DNA from: a virus
Virus record (IMG/VR): IMGVR_UViG_3300047476_001657
Coordinates: 1-64,000 of that record
DNA length: 64,000 nucleotides
Strand: one strand, 5' to 3'
The notes under the pieces are model-generated. The model was not told the origin of the DNA and made no database searches. It saw nothing but the letters and a program-made list of their open reading frames with translations. Positions within the stretch are counted from its first letter, which is position 1. Each line of letters starts with the position of its first letter. Position numbers and translations under genes: made by a program. Shown here one piece after another: positions 16,183 through 26,400 of this stretch.

Positions 16183-18060
16183 ATGGAAGAAAACAAAAAC
16201 TTTGATGATATTTTTAAGGCTTTTGGTAAGTATGCTGAAACAATTGCAACTCAGTTTGCTACTAACTTTATGGCTTCCTCTATTGACCAAACAATAAAGG
16301 AATATGAAAGGAGTGCAGTAAATGTATTAAAATCTTTTGGTACTGGTAGAGATAGAATTGTTGAGTTGAAAGCGTCTATGGCTGATGCTGTTACAAGTGT
16401 GAAACTGATGGGTGGTGAATTGAGTAATGTTGCACAAATTGCTCAAGATATTGGTTCAGCACTTAATAGAAATATGATTTTAACAAGTGAATCATACTCA
16501 AAATTATACGCAGCAACTGAAGTTACAGGAGTTGGGGTTAAAACATTGGCAAACAGTTTCAAAGATGCCGGATTTTCTGTGTATCAGATAAGTCAAAATA
16601 TGGAGAAGGTTGTTAACACCGCAAGAGCTCAAGGTATTAACGCCCAAGTTGTTTCACAACAAGTTGTCCAAAATATGGGATTGATGGACAAATATAATTT
16701 TGCTGGTGGTGTAGAAGGATTGGCTAAAATGGTGACTCAAGCAACAAGTTTGAGAATTAGTGTTAGTGATATTGCAAACACTATGCAAAAAGCTTTTGAA
16801 CCTGAAAGTGCTATAGAGATGGCTGCTGCACTCCAAAGATTGGGTATGGCTCAGGGTGATTTGTTAGACCCACTGAGATTGATGGATTTAGCTCAAAATG
16901 ACCCAGCGGAACTTCAGAACCAAATTGCTGAAATGAGTAAAACATTTGTTGAATTTAATGAACAAACAAAATCATTCCAAATTGCACCAGGTGCCAAAAG
17001 ACAACTACAAGAAGTAGCCGGAGCATTGGGTATGCAACCTGAAGCTTTTGCTAAGATGGCCAAGGCTGCTGCAGAAATGGATGACAAACTACAAAAGATT
17101 TCTTTCCCTGACGCATTTTCGGAAGACCAGAAAAAGTTTATTGCAAATATGGCTGAGATGGGTGAAGGTGGGGAATATATGTTAAGAGTTGACAATAAAG
17201 ATTTAGGTATTGATGAAGCTATGAAGTTGTTTCAAGAACAACCCGCAGTTTATGAAAAATTTATCAAAGAATCAAAGCCTAAATCAATGGAGGAGTTAGC
17301 TAAGGAACAATTAACTACAACTGAAAGAATGGCCGCAAATGTAAATTCTATTGCAAATAGAATGGGTGCTGCGGTTGCCAGTTCAGAAACTCAAGAACAA
17401 GCTAACCAAGCAAGTATCCAACTTACTGAAGCACTTCCAAAAATATTAGGTGGTGAAAATTTACAAGTAAAAGGAATGAGGGATGCTGGGGACAAGATAG
17501 CCCAAGATATAATAAAAGGAGTTCAAAGTGGTGATATTATGGGAGGATTGTCTAAAGCTGAAAAAGGTACTGAAGATTATTTCAAAGGAGCTTTCGGTCA
17601 AGCCGTTGATGGTGCTAAATTAGCTTTTGATGATTTAGGTAAATCTAGTAACCCATTGATAAATATAATGGGAACTTTAACTACCAAAGTTGGTGAACTT
17701 GTAGCCAAGAGTGAAAATCTTGGTGAAAGTTTCTTTAAGACATCTGAAACAGTAAAGAAAACATCAGGAACATTAGATGGTACTGCGGCACAAGCGAAAG
17801 CTACTACAGTCACAGCAACAGCCGCGGCTACGACAACAGCCACAACTGAAAAATCTAAAGAACTAACACCACCCAAAGGTCCCGAAACTACAACGACTGA
17901 TGTTAAATTTACAGCACCTTTAGAAATAAAATTGAGTTTTACTGGATTACCAACAAACATTACAGAAGCTGAAATAAGAAAAATGATTGATGAAGGTAAG
18001 TTTAGTCAAGAGATAGCAAAAGCAATAGCCGAAGCTGAAAAACAAAAAACAAAACAATAG
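16183..18060 (+). CDS. Tail tape measure protein
   Basis: 625 residues, almost entirely helical, rich in Ala, Gln and Met, with long hydrophilic helices (for example IDQTIKEYERSAVNVLKSFG and YSKLYAATEVTGVGVKTLAN). The C-terminal third is low-complexity Thr/Ala/Lys (AQAKATTVTATAAATTTATT) and ends in Lys/Glu helices. It follows the gp26/gp51-like chaperone pair and precedes the central baseplate genes, the standard place of the tape measure. Tape length sets tail length: at about 0.15 nm per helical residue this would give a tail near 90-95 nm (family rule of thumb). I see no strong membrane-spanning segment, unlike many tape measures; such a segment is found instead in the 1766-residue baseplate protein. 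Confidence 0.8.
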   Translation: MEENKNFDDIFKAFGKYAETIATQFATNFMASSIDQTIKEYERSAVNVLKSFGTGRDRIVELKASMADAVTSVKLMGGELSNVAQIAQDIGSALNRNMILTSESYSKLYAATEVTGVGVKTLANSFKDAGFSVYQISQNMEKVVNTARAQGINAQVVSQQVVQNMGLMDKYNFAGGVEGLAKMVTQATSLRISVSDIANTMQKAFEPESAIEMAAALQRLGMAQGDLLDPLRLMDLAQNDPAELQNQIAEMSKTFVEFNEQTKSFQIAPGAKRQLQEVAGALGMQPEAFAKMAKAAAEMDDKLQKISFPDAFSEDQKKFIANMAEMGEGGEYMLRVDNKDLGIDEAMKLFQEQPAVYEKFIKESKPKSMEELAKEQLTTTERMAANVNSIANRMGAAVASSETQEQANQASIQLTEALPKILGGENLQVKGMRDAGDKIAQDIIKGVQSGDIMGGLSKAEKGTEDYFKGAFGQAVDGAKLAFDDLGKSSNPLINIMGTLTTKVGELVAKSENLGESFFKTSETVKKTSGTLDGTAAQAKATTVTATAAATTTATTEKSKELTPPKGPETTTTDVKFTAPLEIKLSFTGLPTNITEAEIRKMIDEGKFSQEIAKAIAEAEKQKTKQ

Positions 18061-18076
18061 TAAAATTCATTAAGAC

Positions 18077-18084
18077 CTATTTAT
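18077..18084 (+). promoter_or_regulatory. CTATTTAT late-promoter-like motif
   Basis: One mismatch to ATATTTAT; it ends 14 bases before ATG 18099. Confidence 0.4.
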
Positions 18085-18098
18085 ATTAAAATAACAAA

Positions 18099-21000
18099 AT
18101 GTCAGATAGTATTTTATCATTTACTAATAGTGCTAGTTTCAGAAATAGTTTAATTGCAAGAAACTTAGCACCTTATAATATACCAGGGGCATATACACCA
18201 CCTTCAGGACAACAGAATTATGAATTTTCTGTATCTAATTTTAACGTTGTTGACTCTCCGAATGATTTAATAGCAAACAATCCATTCGTAAATGTAAATT
18301 CAACTTTGAATGAATATGGACCTAACAATGGGTTTCAACAAGCAATAGTAAGTGGACTACTACCTGTTGATGCTAATCAAGGTGAATATAACCCTAATGA
18401 TACTGTTTTAGATTTAGTTAATGAATTTTATATTGATGCTGCTTACATAGAAAATAGATATGGACCTATTGGTGGATTTAATAGTATGGTTGTTATTGAT
18501 AATATTCAAAACAATAATAAAATTTACACACCATATTGGGAACCACCAACATTTATTCCATCAACATATTCACCATACAATATTTTATTATCAAATGACC
18601 CAACTGGTTCAAATGGTCTTTTATCACAAGATTCTTTTTTAGCCAAGTTGGGGGCTATGTCTTTGAGGGACGCTTTCCAAGCAAGAGTTGATGCAGAATT
18701 ATATCAACGAAGTGTTGGGGTTGTCAATTTGGACGCTTTATCTGACCCATTTGAAGTGGCTTTATTGGCGACAGGTAAAGAACCATTGATATATAAAAGT
18801 TATAGAATTACAGTCCCTGAAAACCCTATAGTTGCTGGAGCTGAATTTGTTACAAATTTATCAGGTGCAATATTACCTTTTTCTCCAATACCTGGAAATT
18901 ACTTTAACGAAGTAGAACCAAGTGGTGGTGCATCAACACAAATTAGTGGTGCATTGAATGTTGCTAACCAATTAACTGGAGGATTCTTAGGCCCTATATT
19001 AAACAAAACTAGAAATCCATCTGAATTATTTTTAGCTAACACTGGAAATGGACAACGTTCAGTTTTATTCAGAAGTATAAGTTATAATAGATACCAACCA
19101 TCTTATGATAAAAATTTTGGTGGTATATTAGGTATTGGTCAGGCTGTGGTTAATTTAATTGCTAATGCGATAAATCCAGACAACGGAACATTAGTAGGTG
19201 GATATTATGTAGGTAGTAGAACTGCTGAACCATCAACAATAACATCCCCACCAAACCAAATACCTGTTGACCCATTTGGAAAACAAATACAAACCTCAGT
19301 TTATGGTCCTTCTGAATTGGGTATTTTATATGAAGGTAATGAAAACCAACTTAATTTTGGTTTAGCTGGTAAATCATTTTCAAATGAAGGTGGGATTGAT
19401 GGTCAATTTATATGGACATCACCTAAATATAAAGGTGCTGCAGGATTCAAAGCAACACCTGGTGGTGGTAAAGGTTCATTAGATTCTGAATTTAATCAAA
19501 TTACATCACAATACCAAAAGAATGAGTCAACGAATATAACTTTTAAAGAAAGTTCCATTTTAGACCAAACACAAAGATTAATTGACTCAGCAGATAATGT
19601 TGCTGGTATTACTAAACTAAAACATGTTGGTAATGCAATCAATCAAGTAAGTAAAGTTTTCAATGATGGGTATAAAGAAATAACTAAAGGTTCACAAGTT
19701 TTGTCTTACAAAGATAACACAACTGGTCAAGAAAGAGGTATTGAATATTGTAGGGTATTTACTAAAGATACTCCTTATTACACATATAACGATTTACAGA
19801 AAACAGATGGTATTACGACAAGTGGAAGACGATTTACCAATTCAGTCTTTGACAATACATATAATTTAAACATTGCACCAATTAAAGGTGAAGGTTCAAC
19901 AAACATCAAGTTAGATGCTAAAGGTAACTTAGTTGCAAAAAAATACATGTTCTCAATTGAGAATTTAGCTTGGAGGACATCTTCTAGACCAGGATTCACC
20001 TGGGATGATTTACCAGCTTGTGAGAAAGGACCAAATGGTGGTAGAGTGATGTGGTTTCCACCATACGACATTAAATTCAGTGATTCAAGTTCTGCTAGTT
20101 TCAACTCAACTAGTTTCTTAGGAAGACCTGAACCAATTTATACATACAAGGATACAACTAGAAAAGGTAATATTTCTTGGAAAATTATTGTTGACAATCC
20201 ATCAGTTGTTAACCTATTAGTAGATAAACAATTAAAAGGTATTGATAATCCAAAAATTAATTCAATTTTGGATTCATTTTTTGCTGGTTGTGTTAAATAT
20301 GACATTTATGAATTAGCAAAAAAATTCAACACAATACCACTTTCTGATTTATATACTTATCAAGAAGTACTTAATAACCCAAGACTTACCGGTGAGGAGT
20401 ATCAAAAAGTTGTTACCGAAATACCGAAACAAACTAGTACTGGTAAAAAAACAGACGCAGCATTAGGAAATGCTGTAACAACAGAACAAAAAACAGACCC
20501 AAGAGTTAATGAAATACAAACAACATTTGAGGGCATTGCTTTTTATTTCTTTGATAATGTACCCGGACCGAATAGTGGTGTTGTGTCTAGTCAATCTTAC
20601 CAAGATACTTACGCAGCTTATACTGCACCATCATTTATAACTCAATATCAAACTTTATCTAATAATACTTTTGCACCAACATCTCCTTTTTGTTCAAAAA
20701 GTAATAACACTGAATATTGTAGTAGAGCAACTAAAACTACAGATTTTTTCAATACTGTAATAATATCAAACTATAATAAAATTGCAATAAACGAAGGAAA
20801 TTTCATTACAAAAGTATTTCAGATATTGTCTGAAAGCCCAAATAACAGAGTAACATTAAATATGGTTGGTTCAGCCTCTGCCCCAGGTAGTGCTGATTAC
20901 AATGTTAATCTTTCTAAAAGAAGGGTTGATTCAGTATTAAAGTTTTTTGAAACTTACACTATCGGTGATGCTAATCTTAAAAAATATATTGATAACAAAC

Positions 21001-23159
21001 AATTTAGTATTAAACAATCTGCCAGTGGTGAAACAATATCAATCCCTAAAGCTGGTGAGGGAGGTGATTTTGGATTCCCTGTAAATTGTACAGAAAATAT
21101 TACAGGTGGTACTGGAACAGTTACAACAAATTCACAGATTTACTCTGTCAATGCTATGGCATGTAGAAGAGTTAAAATTGAAAGTATTAAAGTAGAAATA
21201 CCACCAAAACCTGAAGTTACAACCAACACTGGTCAAGGTAATCCAGAAGTAGAACCTACAGTTCAATTGAAACCAATACCTAGAATACAACCAAATGTTG
21301 ATGTACAGAAAAAATTAAAAGAAGGTATAGGTAAAAGAATTTTGAGAAACTTATTGACCGAATGTGATTATTTTGAATTGATTGAAGAATCTGCTCCAAT
21401 GGTCTATGCTTCATTCAAGGAAAAAATAAAATATTTTAATCCTGCTTTCCATTCAATGACCCCTGAAGGATTGAATGCTAGACTTACATTCTTAAATCAA
21501 TGTGTTCGTCCTGGTGAAACTATTCCAATAATTGGGACAGATGGTAAACCAAAATACAATGATTCATTAAACACTGCTTTTGGTGCACCACCTATATTAA
21601 TATTAAGAATAGGAGATTTTTACCATACTAAAATTGTTCCAAACTCGGTCTCATTTTCTTATGACCCAATAACTTTTGATATGAATCCTGAAGGTATTGG
21701 GATTCAACCAATGATTGTAAGTGTAAGTTTGGACTTCAATATTATTGGTGGTATGGGTCTTGCCAAACCAGTTGAAGAATTACAAAATGCTTTATCATTT
21801 AATTTTTATGCAAATACTGAAGTTTATGATGAAAGAGCTACTGCCACTGAAGATACTTCAAAATTAGATAAAGAAATTGTTGATGCTTTAATTAATAATT
21901 TACCTCCAGTTACAACAAATCAGGCAGCCGTACCACAACCAAATCCTGGGGGTAACACTATTGGAAATATTATTACAAATATACCTGTAACTGGTGGACA
22001 AACTGGTGAAACAGCATATTCAACGATAATGGATTCATTATTAACTGAGACTAAAAACTACTTTAACTTAGTAACTAACAAGTTGGAAAGTATAAATAAT
22101 AATTACAACTATGGTGTTGTACAATTATTAGATGCTAATAGAAATTATTTTAAAGGTGACATTAATTTAGGTGGTAGTAAAAAACCAATACAAATTTATG
22201 GTAAACCAGAATACCAAGAATATGTAAAAAATGCTTTCACTCAAATAATTAAGGATATTGATGATGGAACTAATTTAATTATTGCTGAATTAAAGAAAAT
22301 TTATAATGGTGCAATAACACCAATTCCATTAATTCAAGCAAACTTAAAAAAATACATCCAAGATTTACAATCAACTTTTGAAAATGGTATTGCAACAACA
22401 ATGCAAGAACTTGTTGGTGTTGAACAAAATTACGTACAAATAATCAGAAAATTAAATGTGGTATTAGATAAATTAGATGGTAAAATTTTGGAAACTGGAA
22501 AACCGAGAATGTATGGTTTAACAGGAATACCTCTAACCCCACCTTTAGTTGGTGATTCATATACTCAATTACAAACTGATTATGGGAAATTAGAAAATGT
22601 AATTATGGACAAAACAACTGGATTTAATGATATTATGTATTCAAAACAGTTAGCTTTTGGACCCAATGTTGCTGATGGAAAAACTATTGATGAAACATTA
22701 TATGGAAATGGAGACTTTAAGGTATTGTTACCTGATTTATTTAATACCTCTAGTGATAAAATATTGTTTATGGTTTTAAGTAGAATTTTGACTGATAAGA
22801 ATAAAAAAAGACAATTTGTTGATAGTATTATAAAAGGGGAGGAGTTGAAAACTTGGAAAACCCCAGTCAATTTACAAAACAAGTTTGAAAAAATTATAAA
22901 CAATTTGGATGATGATTATACTAAAGAACTTAAAAAAGAGGAAAACCTATTCAAGGATTTGAGAAAAGATAAAAACTTCAAAGTATTGATAGATGGATTA
23001 ACTACAAAAATGTATGAACCTAAAAAACCTAGAAAATTAAATTACACAACGGTTGGAAACTTCACTGCTGAAGAAAGTAAAATACAAAATTTGTACAATT
23101 CTCAAAATGGAAACCCAGCTAATAAAACTAATTTTGATGACAAAAATACTTTTAACTAA
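18099..23159 (+). CDS. Giant central baseplate protein with OmpA-like segment and gp48/gp54-like domain
   Basis: 1686 residues. The first part is Asn/Pro/Gly-rich and beta. Around residues 895-955, LNMVGSASAPGSADYNVNLS then KRRVDSVLKFF matches the core of OmpA/MotB-type peptidoglycan-binding domains (G-x-A/T-x-x-G-x-x-x-x-N-x-x-LSxxRxxSVxxxF). Around residues 1165-1225, GAPPILILRIGDFYHTKIVP followed by paired strands resembles the tube-initiation region of gp48/gp54-type proteins. The C-terminal 400 residues are helical. It lies directly after the tape measure and two bases before a LysM-like gp53 protein, so it probably caps the tube at the baseplate centre. A structural role is nearly sure; the subdomain matches are moderate. 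Confidence 0.75.
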   Translation: MSDSILSFTNSASFRNSLIARNLAPYNIPGAYTPPSGQQNYEFSVSNFNVVDSPNDLIANNPFVNVNSTLNEYGPNNGFQQAIVSGLLPVDANQGEYNPNDTVLDLVNEFYIDAAYIENRYGPIGGFNSMVVIDNIQNNNKIYTPYWEPPTFIPSTYSPYNILLSNDPTGSNGLLSQDSFLAKLGAMSLRDAFQARVDAELYQRSVGVVNLDALSDPFEVALLATGKEPLIYKSYRITVPENPIVAGAEFVTNLSGAILPFSPIPGNYFNEVEPSGGASTQISGALNVANQLTGGFLGPILNKTRNPSELFLANTGNGQRSVLFRSISYNRYQPSYDKNFGGILGIGQAVVNLIANAINPDNGTLVGGYYVGSRTAEPSTITSPPNQIPVDPFGKQIQTSVYGPSELGILYEGNENQLNFGLAGKSFSNEGGIDGQFIWTSPKYKGAAGFKATPGGGKGSLDSEFNQITSQYQKNESTNITFKESSILDQTQRLIDSADNVAGITKLKHVGNAINQVSKVFNDGYKEITKGSQVLSYKDNTTGQERGIEYCRVFTKDTPYYTYNDLQKTDGITTSGRRFTNSVFDNTYNLNIAPIKGEGSTNIKLDAKGNLVAKKYMFSIENLAWRTSSRPGFTWDDLPACEKGPNGGRVMWFPPYDIKFSDSSSASFNSTSFLGRPEPIYTYKDTTRKGNISWKIIVDNPSVVNLLVDKQLKGIDNPKINSILDSFFAGCVKYDIYELAKKFNTIPLSDLYTYQEVLNNPRLTGEEYQKVVTEIPKQTSTGKKTDAALGNAVTTEQKTDPRVNEIQTTFEGIAFYFFDNVPGPNSGVVSSQSYQDTYAAYTAPSFITQYQTLSNNTFAPTSPFCSKSNNTEYCSRATKTTDFFNTVIISNYNKIAINEGNFITKVFQILSESPNNRVTLNMVGSASAPGSADYNVNLSKRRVDSVLKFFETYTIGDANLKKYIDNKQFSIKQSASGETISIPKAGEGGDFGFPVNCTENITGGTGTVTTNSQIYSVNAMACRRVKIESIKVEIPPKPEVTTNTGQGNPEVEPTVQLKPIPRIQPNVDVQKKLKEGIGKRILRNLLTECDYFELIEESAPMVYASFKEKIKYFNPAFHSMTPEGLNARLTFLNQCVRPGETIPIIGTDGKPKYNDSLNTAFGAPPILILRIGDFYHTKIVPNSVSFSYDPITFDMNPEGIGIQPMIVSVSLDFNIIGGMGLAKPVEELQNALSFNFYANTEVYDERATATEDTSKLDKEIVDALINNLPPVTTNQAAVPQPNPGGNTIGNIITNIPVTGGQTGETAYSTIMDSLLTETKNYFNLVTNKLESINNNYNYGVVQLLDANRNYFKGDINLGGSKKPIQIYGKPEYQEYVKNAFTQIIKDIDDGTNLIIAELKKIYNGAITPIPLIQANLKKYIQDLQSTFENGIATTMQELVGVEQNYVQIIRKLNVVLDKLDGKILETGKPRMYGLTGIPLTPPLVGDSYTQLQTDYGKLENVIMDKTTGFNDIMYSKQLAFGPNVADGKTIDETLYGNGDFKVLLPDLFNTSSDKILFMVLSRILTDKNKKRQFVDSIIKGEELKTWKTPVNLQNKFEKIINNLDDDYTKELKKEENLFKDLRKDKNFKVLIDGLTTKMYEPKKPRKLNYTTVGNFTAEESKIQNLYNSQNGNPANKTNFDDKNTFN

Positions 23160-23161
23160 AA

Positions 23162-23485
23162 ATGGCTAGACAAAACTATAATAGATATAAAGACTTTGTA
23201 ATTAATGGTGAACAAACAGTTGTTCCTTATATCACCTTACCCTCTAAAAGTACGGATAAGAGATATATTTACAAAATTGGAATGTCTCGTTTAGATAAAG
23301 TTTCACAACAATATTATGGGTCACCTCTTTTTGGGTGGTTAATATTACAAGCAAATCCTCAATTTATGGGAGTTGAATGGAACATACCTGATGGTTCTAT
23401 ATTGACTATTCCATTTCCTTTAGTAGCTTCATTACAAGACTATAAAAATCAATTGGACGATCATTTATTCTATTATGGTAGATAA
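23162..23485 (+). CDS. gp53-like / LysM-like baseplate protein
   Basis: 107 residues. The core YIYKIGMSRLDKVSQQYYGS then PLFGWLILQANPQFM and WNIPDGSILTIPF has the LysM-like pattern used in T4 gp53 and in small tail proteins (gpX type): rLDkxAxxyYG, WxIxxAN, and IPxGxxLxIP. In T4, gp53 locks the wedges around the hub. It is wedged between two giant hub genes with a 2-base gap before and an 11-base overlap after, so translation is coupled. Confidence 0.75.
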   Translation: MARQNYNRYKDFVINGEQTVVPYITLPSKSTDKRYIYKIGMSRLDKVSQQYYGSPLFGWLILQANPQFMGVEWNIPDGSILTIPFPLVASLQDYKNQLDDHLFYYGR

Positions 23486-26400
23486 ACAAGAAAATATATT
23501 AGTGGAATTTGACTATAACAACATTATTGTCATTGACCCAAACAAAATTATAGATGAAAATGGTAATGCAAAACAAAGATTAGTACAACATGAAAATCTT
23601 GTAATGTATGCTAATTTGGAGTGTAAAGTTTTACCTAGAACTAAGTTAGCTGTTGGAGTTTCTCCCAACGATGTTATTGAAACTATTTCAGTTGCATCTA
23701 TTAATTTTTTGAAACCTGGAGGTAAAACTTTTTTAGATACATCTTGGACTGATGAAATTACAGGTAAAGGGACTGTAACTGGTGAAGGCGTTAATCAACC
23801 AAAACAAACATCAATTAAAAATCCTAATAGAGATAATGATTTTTACATTAGACAAACAACACAATCTGGTGGAAAACCAGGTTCTGTTGACAATGGTTTA
23901 TTGGGAATAACATCAATTAATATTAGACAAACAACTGCTTTTATGCCAACAATATCAATGGAATTGGTGGATGTAAAAGGTAGAGCTTTGTTTGAGTCTG
24001 GGGATAACTCACCCTATGCTGCATTTTTTAATTTACCATATCCTTTGTTTTATCTTACTATAAAAGGATACTATGGTAAAGCAGTAAGAATGGGATTAAT
24101 GTTACAAAAGTTTAATGCAAGGTATCAGCCTGATAGTGGAAACTTCAAAATTGATTTGTTGTTTTATACCTACAAATATACAATTTTAAGTGAGTTGAGT
24201 ATGGCTGCTTTGATAGCTGCTCCTCATATGTATAAAACTAGAATTTCAAGACAATCAAGTAGTGGTGGTCCATCAACTTTAGTAAAAGTCAATGAAACTA
24301 TTACCGAAAGAGGTTATCAAAAAATTAAAGAACTTTACAGTGAATATAAATCTAAGGGACTTATTCCTGATGATTTACCTGAACTTACTTTAGTACAACT
24401 TAAAGAAACACTTGATAACTTTATTAAAAATAAGTTAGATACTTTCACAAAACAAAATTTAGAACCAATATCAGGTTGTGATGATTATCAAAAAGCTTTG
24501 AGAGAATATCAAGGTTCTATTTACTATTATACTGCGGGTAGAATTTCATGGTTTAACAAATATATGGATAAAAATAATTTCTATATATTGAACAACAGTG
24601 CCCAAACTAAAGTTTATACTTTCAAAAAAGAATTAAATACCCCTGAATTAAGACAAGCTGCAATAACTGACTTGGATGCGATTATTCAAGAATTTAATAA
24701 AAAGTTAAATGATAACCCAACAGTTGGTCTAAAGGGTTCATATAAAATAAGTGGGCAAGAATTTTTTGTAAAAGTATCAAACCCAATAACACCTCTTATT
24801 TTCAACATAGACATTAATTCATCAAACATTAATGTTAAACAAACATATATTGAACGTAAGGGAACATCACCAACCCCACAACAAGAAGCTGAGTTAAAGA
24901 AACAAATTACACAAAGTTTTGAAATTAATAGTAGTTCTGTGACTACAAAAAATGGAACTAAATTACCTGTAACAAATTTCTATGTTTTTGAAGGTCCAAA
25001 TACTTTCATTGATTTAACCGAGAAAATGGGTAGAGACTTAAAAGTTATTAGAGAACAGATAGAACAACAATTAACTACGGCTCTCACAAATTTATTAGAA
25101 AACAAAAGTGAAGGAATTGGTTTTATACCAAACATCAGAAATATATTAGCGGTTGTTTTTGCCAGTGGTGAAGCTTTCCTGAGAATGATGGATGATGTTC
25201 ACACTAAAGCGTGGGAATTAAGTGATAACAAATTAAGAAAACAAATAATTTTAAATAATCAGACAGCTGGAGCTTCACAAGAAACATTTAACAATGGAGA
25301 TGTTTCAAATACACCAATTTATCCGTGGCCACAATACATTGAAGAAACAACTGGTGAAAATGGACATGAAAAATATGAGTTACGTTATCCAGGTGATTCT
25401 TCAGTAATATCTAAAACTAAGGGTTATCTCCTTGATGTGTGGCCGGAAATTGAATTTGTTGAAGAATTTATCAAAGGATTTACAGAAAGAAAAAGTCCTC
25501 CAGCAGAACAAAATAATAACAATGAGGTAACGGAAGTTAAACGTGTATCGTTTAATGCAATTGAGTTCCCAATAGGTAACTATGTTTTCAGTAATAAAGA
25601 GGAAGTAAAATTTTTCTATGAAATTTACGAAAGAATGATTTATTTGGCTAATTATTCTAAACTCTCAAGAGTGGAGGATGCACCAAGTTTTGTTAGTCCA
25701 ATTATCAAAATAATTTCGGAATGTGAAAAAACGAACATAAAAAATGGATTAAGTAATGGTTCACCGTTTATAGTTGATAAACTTAAAAATTACACAATTA
25801 CATCAGCTAATTTCTTACAACTATTAAGACAATTTTCTAATGGTGGTACAGGTGAAAGTTGGCAAAATTATATTAGAGGTATTTTTAATACAAAATATAT
25901 AAAAAATACAATTAATAATGCTAGTTTTGAATTTTTGAATGCTGATATACTAAATGAAAAATTCACACAACCTGTAATTACTTTAAGTGACGAAAACAAG
26001 ATTCAAGAATTTATTAGTTCATCAACTAATATTAAATTTGATTTTACTGACACCTATCCATTTACAAATAAGAATTGGATAAAAAAATATTTGGCTCAAA
26101 GTTCTACGGTAGACTCGGCTGAAATGGCTTTTAAAACACCTGAAGTTTTAAAATACAATAGTACCAATAAAATCATTTCTAATTTTCTTCCAACGACTAA
26201 TAAAACCGTTGCAAGACCTTTTACAACCTTTGCACAAGAGAATGGGAATGAACCAAATCTAAACCCAAATCAAAATAATCAAGTATCAAGTCTTCAATTT
26301 ATAGGTTTTTTTAGAAGAAAACCTGAACAACAAATAGTAACTGAAGGAGTTATTAGATATTCTAATTATAGTGGTGGTACTAGTTTTAGACAAACGACAT

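Noticed and set aside
17598-17960. Leftward open frame of 120 codons, Val/Ala-rich
   Set aside because: Antisense to the Thr/Ala-rich end of the tape measure; the Val/Ala run is the complement of its Thr/Ala codons, with no start signal.
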